A stretch of DNA of 51,359 nucleotides, from NCBI RefSeq assembly GCF_020217485.1, contig NZ_JAEKMI010000035.1, positions 1 to 51,359 of the forward strand. The letters run 5' to 3'. This DNA is from Mycobacterium sp. WUMAC-067 (lineage in GTDB: Bacteria > Actinomycetota > Actinomycetes > Mycobacteriales > Mycobacteriaceae). Positions within the stretch are counted from its first letter, which is position 1. Each line of letters starts with the position of its first letter. The position numbers were made by a program, and so were the translations under genes. The notes beneath the pieces are model-generated. The model was not told where the DNA came from. It worked only from the letters and a program-made list of their open reading frames with translations, and made no database searches. Positions 17,468 through 25,192 of the stretch are shown here, piece after piece.

Positions 17468-17570
17468 GGGTCCGACTCGGTTACGCGAGGCGCCGCTGCC
17501 ATTGCGGCTTTCCGCAATGCACGTGGGATCGGCCAGGCCCAGCGATCGCACGGGCTTGTCGAGCGGTGTA
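17468..17570. repeat. About 100-bp dispersed repeat, copy B
   Basis: Second copy of the segment at 6196-6296, in the same orientation. One plus-strand frame reads through to a TAG at the end of the repeat, but the other copy has indels in that frame. It is therefore likely the relic of a duplicated gene end. Confidence 0.6.
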
Positions 17571-17579
17571 GGGTTCGCA

Positions 17580-17595
17580 TAACCTTTATAGGTAT
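17580..17595. promoter_or_regulatory. Operator-like palindrome, TATA-centred variant
   Basis: TAACCTTTATAGGTAT matches 13 of 16 positions of the island consensus but lacks the CTAG centre. It lies 235 bases before the Rieske oxygenase start. Positions 17596-17830 contain nothing else that I can identify. Confidence 0.4.
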
Positions 17596-17830
17596 AGATG
17601 ACCACCGAGATCGAGAATCCGACAATTCCTATTTATAGCACCCGCTCCAACGATGCGATGCCTGCGCTTGGTGGGCACCTAAACGTTCGAATGCCCTCCA
17701 ACAGCAGACAGTTGCGTCATCTCCGTTGCCGCCGTGGTACGGGTGTGGGGAGGTCCGGCTCGGTTTGGAGCATTGGCGGCGGGAATCGTCTAGCACAGTC
17801 AAACAAGCGTCCAGTAGCTAGGAGGGCCCA

Positions 17831-18844
17831 ATGAAGGTGCCGTTCACGTGGAAGGTCACCGGTTGGTTCATGATCGGATGGTCGGCGGAGTATGAAGTCG
17901 GCGCGGTCAGGGCGTTGAAGTACTTCGGTGAGGACCTCGCCGCCTACCGGGACGAGAGCGGCGAGTTACATGTGCTCGAGGCGAACTGCAAACACCTTGG
18001 CGCTCATATCGGACACGGCGGCAAGGTGGTGGGTGACTGCATCGAGTGCCCGTTCCACGGGTGGCGATGGGGGCCGCAGGGAGACAACACCTATATCCCG
18101 TATCAGCCCGACCGACCCAACCGCGGGCTTAAGTTGCGCACTTACCCGGTCAAGGAGCAGTACGGCTGCATCTTCATGTGGTACCACCCCGCCGGTGATG
18201 CGCCGCGGTGGGAATTGCCGGATATCTTCTTGAAGTTCCCACAATTCGAAGTGGATCCCATCGCCTACTACCGGCCCTTTCCGGAATTCTCCAGCAGGGC
18301 CGACGCGATACCGGTGCACCCGCAGATTGTTGCCGAGAACGGCCCGGACAGTTCACATTTCCGCTACGTGCACGGCGCCACGGTGACCCCGGTCTGCCTG
18401 GACTGGGAACACGAGGCTGAGGAATGGCGGTTCCTTACCGGGTGGCCAGACGCCCGCAGCGATGACCCGGACAAGATGGCACTGCGCATCCACAGCCACT
18501 TCTCCGGGCTTGGCTTTGCCATGAGCGCGTTCGAGGGGACGTCGAACCATCGATTGATCTTCGCCTGCACACCGGTCGATGACGACGTCTCCGACATGTT
18601 CTACTCGATCTGGTGGCCCAAGGTTCCTGGTGAGTCCTCGGACATCCCACCGGATTACGTCCGCAGTCAGGTTGAGCGGCAGTTCCTTAAGACGGTCTGG
18701 GAGGACTGCGACATCTGGCGCTACCAGAAGTACGTCGAGCACCCACCATTGGCCAAGATCGACGCAAAGCCCTACATGGCCCTCCGTAAATGGGCCACCC
18801 AATTCTACGAAGTCCCGCCTGCTGAGAGACACGCATCCCTCTGA
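17831..18844 (+). CDS. Rieske non-heme iron oxygenase, KshA-like
   Basis: Oxygenase component of a two-part Rieske system, 337 residues. The 2Fe-2S ligands are C53 and H55 (CKHLGAH) and C73 and H76 (CPFHGW). The mononuclear iron ligands are in ENGPDSSHFRYVHGA, with H176 and H181 and the bridging D173, and a later aspartate in VWEDCDIW. The family includes 3-ketosteroid 9-alpha-hydroxylase, which uses a separate reductase. No reductase gene is seen in this window, so a remote one must serve it. The start is preceded by AGGAGGG. The N-terminal VPFTWKVTGWFMIGWSAEY is nearly repeated in the remnant at 33079-33219. Hydroxylation of a steroid or terpenoid is an inference. Confidence 0.9.
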   Translation: MKVPFTWKVTGWFMIGWSAEYEVGAVRALKYFGEDLAAYRDESGELHVLEANCKHLGAHIGHGGKVVGDCIECPFHGWRWGPQGDNTYIPYQPDRPNRGLKLRTYPVKEQYGCIFMWYHPAGDAPRWELPDIFLKFPQFEVDPIAYYRPFPEFSSRADAIPVHPQIVAENGPDSSHFRYVHGATVTPVCLDWEHEAEEWRFLTGWPDARSDDPDKMALRIHSHFSGLGFAMSAFEGTSNHRLIFACTPVDDDVSDMFYSIWWPKVPGESSDIPPDYVRSQVERQFLKTVWEDCDIWRYQKYVEHPPLAKIDAKPYMALRKWATQFYEVPPAERHASL

Positions 18845-18912
18845 CCGATCGGCAGGATGGACACGCCGAAAGGCTCTGAAACGCGAAAACTTCATTGCCG
18901 GCTCCGACGCCA

Positions 18913-19270
18913 CTAGCCCGGCCCCGCAGGCAGATTGAACGGCGTCCCCACATCGACTCGAATCTGCTGACTCGTCACATAACCGGACCTGTCGCCGGGT
19001 CAGACGGCAAGGTTGTTCGATGTCGTCGGGCTCGATGACGGGGAGGACATCGCCTGAAGTTGGTTCCGTATCGGCCGAGATTGCTTGGCTCTTCATGTCC
19101 GGCCGACATCCCGCATAACGGACGTGGCCATGCAACAGGCGGGTGTCGCAGTTCGTGGGATGAATGGCGTTGACCCCGATGAGTTGGAGTGCCCGGTGTA
19201 GCGCCATCGGTTGGACCTAGCTGATGATGGAGTTGGTTGGCCCAGACGTAACCGGCGCCGGCCCTCACCG
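18913..19270 (-). pseudogene. Remnant of a mycofactocin-type SDR, cut by an insertion-sequence end
   Basis: Minus-strand frames give AGAGYVWANQ, then VNAIHPTNCDT, then CRPDMK, VIEPDDIE, and finally YVTSQQIRVD with a tail LPAGPG before a TAG at 18913-18915. Each piece matches the intact SDR at 32123-32995 in order, but there are several frame changes and internal deletions. The 5' part is absent and the remnant abuts the 45-bp insertion-sequence border at 19271. An insertion followed by deletion probably destroyed the gene. Confidence 0.78.
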
Positions 19271-19315
19271 TTGAGGTGAGCCCGTCGTAGTGGTCCAGTT
19301 GTTGTGGGACTCTGC
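19271..19315 (+). repeat. 45-bp insertion-sequence border repeat, copy A
   Basis: Identical but for three bases to 21352-21396, including GTGGTCCAGTTGTTGTGGGA. The second copy directly precedes an IS3-type transposase remnant. Here it is followed instead by IS21-type sequence, so two elements have been joined. Confidence 0.65.
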
Positions 19316-20320
19316 TGCGACGGCCGCGGTGATCTGGTTGCGCCACAACAGGTTCGCCTCGGCGACGAGGCGGGAACCTGGCCGCTGCTCACGCGGGCCG
19401 CCATCGACGGCACCGGAATCGATGTGCGGGCCGCCAACGCTGCGGCCAAGACTTGGTGCGCGCCGAGGTCAACGCCAAGATCCATTCCGAGATTCAGGCA
19501 ATCCCCGATGAGCACCTCTGGCCGAATATGAACTCCTACAACCACTGCCATCACTACGTCTGCAGATCGGGGCGCCCTCGGTACTACTCAAGGTCGACCG
19601 GCTGTCGTGGATCCGGTATGCCCGGCCCGCTATTCAGTGCCGACCCGGTCGATTGGAACAACTGTGGCCGTGGTGCTCGATCACGGCGGCGTCTGCCTCG
19701 ATGAGCCCAGCACCGGGATGATCGTCGCCAAGCACGAACTCGTCCCCCCAAGGCGCCGCCTCGATCCTCGATGACCACTACGAAGGACCACGACCGGCGC
19801 CCAGCCGGGGCCGCGACCCAAAGCCCATACTGATCAACAGTCCTGCGACCTCGGAGAGGACGCCCAAGCATTTCTCGCCGGGGCTGCGGCCACCGGCAAC
19901 ACCCGCCTGAGATCGGAACCAGAGGCACTCTGGAAACTGGCGCCGCCCACGGCGTCGACGCCTTCACCGCGGCGCTACGCGGCGCAGTCGCCATCCGACG
20001 GTGCCGCGTCAGTGCCGTCCGCTCCATCCTGGCTGCTGGCGCGGGGAACACCTCAACCCCGGACCGTCGGGGACACGTTGATCCTGGGCCTGCTGGCCGC
20101 CCCGGCTCGCTCCCTGGATGCCTACACGGTGACTCCCGCCGCCGATGGTGGTGCCACGTCATGGCCAAGTGCCGAACAACATTGCCGGACCCGGTTGTAC
20201 CGCCGGCTGTTCCAGCGCTAGCGACTGATCTCGATACTGGACTTCCGGCGGCTCCGCTTCTGGCGTTATGTGCTGATCTGGCAGAAGCCAGCCGCCCAAA
20301 ACGCCTGAGGGTGGGATCCT
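19316..20320 (+). mobile_element. Decayed IS21-family element (istA C-terminal part, trace of istB)
   Basis: Plus-strand pieces in changing frames match IstA transposases: VNAKIHSEIQAIPDEHLWP near 19460; ARYSVPTRSIGTTVAVVLDH then STGMIVAKHELVPP at 19626-19752; the C-terminal region with NTRL and ALWKL near 19900; and RSLDAYTVTPAADGG near 20115. After 20190 the run ALATDLDTGL followed in another frame by RRLRFWRYVL resembles the start of the IstB helper ATPase. There are several frameshifts and no complete ORF. The catalytic N-terminal half of istA is missing. The element is not functional. Confidence 0.7.
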
Positions 20321-20355
20321 TTCGCGTGCAGTGTCTAACACCTGAAGGCGGCGCC

Positions 20356-21129
20356 CTACTTGGGTTGGTTCGGTACGCCCGGGAAAAGCTCGTCCGTGGT
20401 TCCTGCGGAGGTGACCCAGCCGCCCAGCTTCGCCGCCAGATGCGGCGCGAACACCGCGCCATAGAGGAGGTTTCCGATTACCACGACCCCGACAATCGAC
20501 AGGATCGACGATGTAAGTCGACTCGATGATCTCTTGTCGGCCCACATTTCGATGACATTTCGCCCTTCGGAATCCGTTCTTCCGAGTAGGTAGGTAAAGA
20601 CCATCATCTGCACGCCCATCGCCAGGGCGTCGTACACGGGGTACTGATGCTTGGTTCCCTCCCACAACCCGAGCCCGGGGATCACATAGCCGTAGTAGAA
20701 GACGCCGAGCCGTGCTCCCAAGATCGCGTTGAAGAGAAAGGCCCAGCAGGCCCCGACCACGAGCCCGACGGTCAGCAAGGTGATCGGCCGTCGCCATTGG
20801 AGCTTCGCGCTCAACCATCGCCCGAGCGTGGCGCCGATTACGGCAGGCAGCACGAAGTAGGCGATATAACCCAGGGGGACCACCGCCGGCAGCCCACCCC
20901 ATGTCATGTTTAATGGCCACCACGACGGCATGCGGGGGGCCGAGGGCGGGAACTGCGCGTACATCGCCCAGTCATAGGGCGCCTCGATCCAGGAGAATGA
21001 GATCGCAGAAATAGCGATGAGTAACAGAGGATGAAGGCGCCGGCGGCGATAGCTCAGATACACACCAAAGGCGAGAAACGCGATACCCCCGACGTAGCCG
21101 AAGGTTGTCGAAAACCCCTCGGCGCTCAC
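20356..21129 (-). CDS. AveC-like multi-pass membrane protein
   Basis: A 257-residue integral membrane protein with six to seven hydrophobic segments (about residues 8-24, 31-48, 83-103, 115-138, 166-184 and 210-230). It shares conserved blocks such as WIEAPYDWAMYAQFPP, FYYGYVIPGLGLWEGTKHQY and VFTYLLGR with mycobacterial proteins that are annotated as spirocyclase AveC family; AveC takes part in spiroketal formation in avermectin synthesis. I place it there from memory and with moderate trust. GTG 21129 overlaps the TGA of a 40-residue membrane ORF upstream (GTGA). The pair is under the promoter/operator at 21272-21305. An oxygenated-lipid or terpenoid transformation at the membrane would fit. 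Confidence 0.7.
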   Translation of the reverse strand: MSAEGFSTTFGYVGGIAFLAFGVYLSYRRRRLHPLLLIAISAISFSWIEAPYDWAMYAQFPPSAPRMPSWWPLNMTWGGLPAVVPLGYIAYFVLPAVIGATLGRWLSAKLQWRRPITLLTVGLVVGACWAFLFNAILGARLGVFYYGYVIPGLGLWEGTKHQYPVYDALAMGVQMMVFTYLLGRTDSEGRNVIEMWADKRSSSRLTSSILSIVGVVVIGNLLYGAVFAPHLAAKLGGWVTSAGTTDELFPGVPNQPK

Positions 21130-21248
21130 CGGTTGCCCCCCTCATGCGGGGCGCGACGCGCCTCCGGATCGTAGCGGAGTACCACCCCGTATATCACAAT
21201 AATCAGTCCGAACAGCGTGCTCAACATGATCACAGTACCCACGTTCAT
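21126..21248 (-). CDS. Small single-span membrane protein (40 residues)
   Basis: ATG 21248 opens a 40-codon frame: MNVGTVIMLSTLFGLIIVIY, then a short polar tail with RYDPEARRAP ending NR. Residues 5-25 form one clear transmembrane helix. The stop overlaps the start of the AveC-like gene by four bases, which argues that it is translated. Start alternatives are GTG 21242 and ATG 21227. The proximity of the operator and promoter about 40 bases upstream supports a real first gene. I do not recognise the family; a helper or subunit of the AveC-like protein is likely. Confidence 0.6.
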   Translation of the reverse strand: MNVGTVIMLSTLFGLIIVIYGVVLRYDPEARRAPHEGGNR

Positions 21249-21271
21249 ACCTCGCTTTCGATAAGCGTCGC

Positions 21272-21305
21272 TCGATACATGCTAAGCCTCTAGAGATATC
21301 AAAGA
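21272..21305 (-). promoter_or_regulatory. Promoter with embedded operator for the AveC-like pair
   Basis: On the minus strand TTGATA and TGTATC are 17 bases apart and could be -35 and -10 boxes. The palindrome AAGCCTCTAGAGATAT (plus strand 21284-21299) lies across the spacer. It is about 36 bases from the small membrane ORF start. Confidence 0.5.
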
Positions 21306-21351
21306 GATTATCGCAATTCTGTTCCCATTCCATGCGTTTCGAAGACCTGAG

Positions 21352-21396
21352 GTGAGCCCGCTGTAGTGGTCCAGTTGTTGTGGGACTCTGTTGCCC
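21352..21396 (+). repeat. 45-bp insertion-sequence border repeat, copy B
   Basis: Matches 19271-19315 with three differences. It directly precedes the IS3-type transposase remnant, so it is probably the left end of that element. Confidence 0.65.
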
Positions 21397-22600
21397 GGTG
21401 TTCGGGCAAGGAAGAATCGACAACGACAGCGCATCGAACAAGCGCCGGCGGCATACGCCGGATCAGATCATCCGCAAGCTCGCCGAGGGCAACAAACTGC
21501 CCGGGTCTGCCCAGGAACTCAACGAGGTATGCCGTCCCTGAAGATCACTGAGTCGACGTGGCATCGCTGGCTTGCCAAGTGCGGCGGCATGAAAGCCAAC
21601 GAGGCCAAGCGGCTCAAAGAGCTCGAGGCCGAGAACGCCCGGCTCAAGAAGCGAGTCGCTAACCAGGCACTCGACATCGACATGCTCAGGGAGATCTCGG
21701 CGGGAAACTTCTAACCCCGATCCGCAAGCGCTGCGCCGTTTCGGCGCTTCGCGACTGGTTCGGGGTGTCCGAACGCCGCGCCTGCACGGTGGTGGGTCTT
21801 TACCCTTCCACGATGTGTCTGATGCCACCACCGATCACTGCGGAGGAGGCCAAGTCGCGTGCCTGGTTACGCCGGTTCTCCACCTACCGGCCCTGCTGGG
21901 GATGGTGGCGGGCAGCCAAGAGGCCCGCAGAGGTGGCTGGCAGGTCAACAACAAGCGCGTCCGCCGGTTGCGGCGGGACGAGGGCCTGTGGGTTGCGCAG
22001 CGGCGTAAGAAGAACCGTCTGACCGGTATTGGTGTCGCCGTGGGCGCGATGTCACCGATTCGTCCGAACGTGATCTGAACGACGGACTTTCAGTTCGACA
22101 CGACCGCCGATGGGCGCACGTTGAAGATGTTGAACGTGATCGAGGAGTTCACCCGCGAAGCACTCGATCGACGTCGAACGTGGTATCGATGCCGACGGCG
22201 TCGTCGATGTCTTGGATCGCCTGGTCCTGCAACAGGGGCGCCGCACTACGTGCGTTTCGGCAACGGTCCCGAGTTCGTGGCGCGCGCCGTGCACGATTGG
22301 TGCCGATCTAACAGTGCCGGTTCACTTTTCATCGACCCTGGCTCGCCTGTGGCGGAACGCCTGGATCGAGTCGTTTAACGGCCGGCTGCGTGACGAGCTG
22401 CTCGACGCGTGGCGCTTCGACGCGCTGCTGGAAGCCCGCGTGATCATCCAAGACTGGCGCTGCGACTACAACGCCAGCAGACCCCACTCCGCCCACGGCG
22501 AACTCATCCCAACCGAGTTCGCTCTACAGTGGACCACGACCACCAACCCCAAGCTGCACAGCGAATGGACCACCAAACTGATCTCCCTCACCATTGCCGA
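21397..22600 (+). mobile_element. Decayed IS3-family element (orfA and orfB remnants)
   Basis: orfA pieces are KRRRHTPDQIIRKLAEGNKL (from 21440), then after a frame change ITESTWHRWLAKCGG and the coiled-coil LKELEAENARLKKRVANQAL to 21714. orfB pieces follow in at least three frames: SALRDWFGVSERRAC; NNKRVRRLRRDEGLWV; DFQFDTTADGRTLKMLNVIE; VRFGNGPEF, where the second catalytic aspartate of the usual DNGPEF is changed to G; and SFNGRLRDELLDAWRF with the catalytic glutamate. A stop at 22076 and several frameshifts make it non-functional. I found no inverted copy of the left border on the right side; 22601-22723 shows nothing more. Confidence 0.8.
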
Positions 22601-22723
22601 GCTATCGGTGATGGCGGGCGTCATAACGGCCGTCGATCCGACCGATGATGACGCCCTACTGATGGAGAGGTGCGTTACGACGATTGCCCATAGTGCTCCA
22701 TGGGTTTGGGGTCTTGGGGGACC

Positions 22724-23893
22724 TCAGATGGTGGCGAAGTCAATGACACCGCGGATGTTGGATCCCTCGCGCATATGCTTGATCGCATCGTTGATTTCGT
22801 CGAGTTGATATCGTCGCGTAATCAGTTCGTCAATCTTGAGGTCACCGGTTTCATACATCGACAACAGCATCGGCATGCTGGCCCGCGCATTCATCTCTCC
22901 GTACAACGAGCCTTTGAGCGTCTTCGACGAGTTGACCAAATCTGCCAGGACCATCGGCACGTTCATCTCCGATAGAGGCGTCATGGCCGTCATCACGCAG
23001 GTACCACCTTTGCGAGTCAGCATCAGCGCCAAGGGCACTAGACCGGTGTCGACCACACCAACGGTGACAACGACGGCGTCAGCCATTACGCCCCAGGTAA
23101 TCTCCTTGACCAGCTCAAGCGCTGCGCCGGCGTCGAGCACCGTGTGCGTCGCCCCAAACGAGTGTGCGACTTCGCGCTTGAAGTCGACCGGGTCGACGGC
23201 TACGACGTATTTGGCTCCGGCGATCCGCGCGCCCTGGACCGCGTTCATGCCTACCCCACCGACGCCGATCACCACGACGGTGTCGCCGGGCTTGGTGCCC
23301 GCGCTGATGCTGCCGGACCCGAATCCCGTTGTAACCCCGCATGATACAAGTGCAGCGGCTTGAAGTGGTATCCAATCGTGCACCTTGATCAGAGAGCGTT
23401 CGGAGGCGACCACGTATTCTGAAAACGTACCGACCTGCATCATCGCCATCAGGTCCTCGCCGTCTAGGTGGCGTCGTGGTGTGTCGTCGGTGATCATGTT
23501 CTTGCTGAACATGTCGGCGCCCACGTCGCACAGAAAGCTGGATCCAGTTACGCACCATCGGCACTTGCCACAGCATGGCAGGAACGACACGGCGACGTGG
23601 TCGCCAGGTTTAAACGTTTTGACGTCGGGCCCGACCTGTTCGACGACGCCCGCACCTTCATGTCCGCCCAATAACGGGAACCACTGGGGCGCGGGCATAC
23701 CCGCGGCCAACATGGCGGCGACCAAGTCCTCGCCGGGAACGCTGTCACCGGTGGCGAAGTGGTCGTCGGAATGGCAGATGCCAGCAACGGACGTCTTGAC
23801 CAGGACCTCCCCGCTGCGTGGCGGGTCGATGTCGATGGTGGTGACGTCCCATTCTTGGCCGACGCCGTGAAGTACCGCTGCTCTTGATTTCAT
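22724..23893 (-). CDS. Zinc-type alcohol dehydrogenase, NDMA-dependent family
   Basis: Medium-chain zinc alcohol dehydrogenase of 389 residues. Catalytic zinc ligands are C40 (GICHSDDH) and the histidine of GGHEGAG. The structural zinc site is CCGKCRWCVTGSSFLC. The nucleotide fold has GVGGVGMNAVQGA. The extended loop GADMFSKNMITDDTPRRHL and the rest resemble actinobacterial NDMA-dependent alcohol dehydrogenases, which keep their NAD(H) bound and are thought to use mycofactocin as external electron acceptor. GGAAAGAG precedes the start. Third gene of the CAR, P450, ADH operon, 60 bases after the P450. A primary alcohol made by the P450 or CAR is a plausible substrate. Confidence 0.9.
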   Translation of the reverse strand: MKSRAAVLHGVGQEWDVTTIDIDPPRSGEVLVKTSVAGICHSDDHFATGDSVPGEDLVAAMLAAGMPAPQWFPLLGGHEGAGVVEQVGPDVKTFKPGDHVAVSFLPCCGKCRWCVTGSSFLCDVGADMFSKNMITDDTPRRHLDGEDLMAMMQVGTFSEYVVASERSLIKVHDWIPLQAAALVSCGVTTGFGSGSISAGTKPGDTVVVIGVGGVGMNAVQGARIAGAKYVVAVDPVDFKREVAHSFGATHTVLDAGAALELVKEITWGVMADAVVVTVGVVDTGLVPLALMLTRKGGTCVMTAMTPLSEMNVPMVLADLVNSSKTLKGSLYGEMNARASMPMLLSMYETGDLKIDELITRRYQLDEINDAIKHMREGSNIRGVIDFATI

Positions 23894-23953
23894 CGAGGAC
23901 TCTTTCCGATCGGATTTGGTTGGTAGAAATGCCGGAGGCTGACGCCGCTTGTG

Positions 23954-25159
23954 TCAGGTGCGGACGGGAAGTTTCGCCCAGCCTCGTACACTGGCGGTGT
24001 GTGCGTGCACGGCATTGGTGTAGTCGACTTCCCAGTCGGGCCAGCGTTCGATCACCTCTTCCAACGCAACACGCGCCTCCATCCGCGCTAGTGCTGCACC
24101 CAGACAAAAGTGAAGGCCCTGACCGAAACTGAGATGTGATGCTCGGCGATGGATATCGAAGCGGTCAGCGTCCGGATAGCGGCGATCATCACGGTTGGCC
24201 GATCCGTTGATGAGCAGCATCACCGACCCCTCGGGCACAGTGACACCGTAATGCTCGGTATCGGCGGCCACGTAACGCGCCTGCACCGGGGAGGGGGCCT
24301 CATAGCGCAGCACTTCTTCAACCGCATTGGGGATCAGTGAACGGTTTGCGGCAATCTCCCGGCGCTCATCGGGATGATCGGACAGCAGCTGGCCGGCGAA
24401 TCCGATCAGTCGAGTGGTCGTTTCGCTGCCCGCTCCCATGATGGTGCTGATGTAGGTCAGAATCTCGGTGCGGGTGAGCGCACGTTTGGTGCCGTCCTCC
24501 TCCTCGACTTCAGCCTTGATCAGGTCGGTCATGAGGTCGTCGGAAGGGTGACGGGCGCGCCAGTCAACATATTCGCCGATCATCTCGAGGTTGGGCGGTG
24601 TAAACACCTTGCCCCTGCTAGGCCCCCTCGCTGGCGCGCCGGCCCTGAGTGCAATGACCTTGTCGGTTTGGTCGCGCATCGTGGGCTGATCCTGTTCGGG
24701 GATACCCAACAACGCACCGATGGTGCGCATCGGCATCCAGGCGCCGAGGTGCTCGATGAAGTCGAAACCGCCTGCGCCGACAAGGGGATCCAGTGCGGCG
24801 ATGGTGAATTGACGAGCGATCGGCTCGACGTCCGCCATGCGTCGTGGCGTGAACACACGAGACAGGATGCGCCGGTGGATGTCATGTAGCGGCGGGTCTT
24901 CGAAAAGGACCAGGCCCGGCGGGATCTCCATCCCGCTGGCGATGACGTCAAGGACTGTCCCGCGCCCGGACCGGAACGTCTGCCAGTTGTACAGCCCCTC
25001 GGCGACGTCGTTGTAGCGGCTCAGCGCGTAGAAGCCGTACTTGTCGTTGTGGTAAAGCGGAGCGTGCTCGCGTAGCTGCTTCCACACCGGGTAGGGGTCA
25101 TCGTCGATCGCGAAATCGTAGGGATCGTAATACACATTTACTTCGGCGGCGTCAGGCAT
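23954..25159 (-). CDS. Cytochrome P450
   Basis: Soluble bacterial-type P450 monooxygenase of 401 residues. The I-helix has AGSETT, the K-helix ExxR is EEVLR, and the heme-binding loop is FGQGLHFCLGAALAR with ligand C352. LFEDPPLHDIHRRILSRVFT is the typical C-helix region. Electrons would come from a ferredoxin, but none is encoded nearby. The gene starts 33 bases after the CAR stop and is probably co-transcribed. It differs clearly from the second P450 at 36543. Likely a terminal or allylic hydroxylase; substrate undetermined. Confidence 0.93.
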   Translation of the reverse strand: MPDAAEVNVYYDPYDFAIDDDPYPVWKQLREHAPLYHNDKYGFYALSRYNDVAEGLYNWQTFRSGRGTVLDVIASGMEIPPGLVLFEDPPLHDIHRRILSRVFTPRRMADVEPIARQFTIAALDPLVGAGGFDFIEHLGAWMPMRTIGALLGIPEQDQPTMRDQTDKVIALRAGAPARGPSRGKVFTPPNLEMIGEYVDWRARHPSDDLMTDLIKAEVEEEDGTKRALTRTEILTYISTIMGAGSETTTRLIGFAGQLLSDHPDERREIAANRSLIPNAVEEVLRYEAPSPVQARYVAADTEHYGVTVPEGSVMLLINGSANRDDRRYPDADRFDIHRRASHLSFGQGLHFCLGAALARMEARVALEEVIERWPDWEVDYTNAVHAHTASVRGWAKLPVRT

Positions 25160-25192
25160 GGCTGGTCTTAATGCTCCTTGCGTGATGGTTGG

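Noticed and set aside
17182..17625. 147-codon minus-strand frame with cysteine pairs, possibly a zinc protein
   Set aside because: Only a short piece resembles a known protein (an aldehyde dehydrogenase), the rest crosses a repeat and has no start signals.
19584..20462. 292-codon minus-strand frame
   Set aside because: It lies antisense to IS21-type transposase pieces and is arginine- and proline-rich without domain.
21397..22600. Programmed frameshift of an active IS3 transposase
   Set aside because: There are several frame changes in both orfs, an internal stop and a changed catalytic aspartate, so this is decay rather than the single programmed shift.
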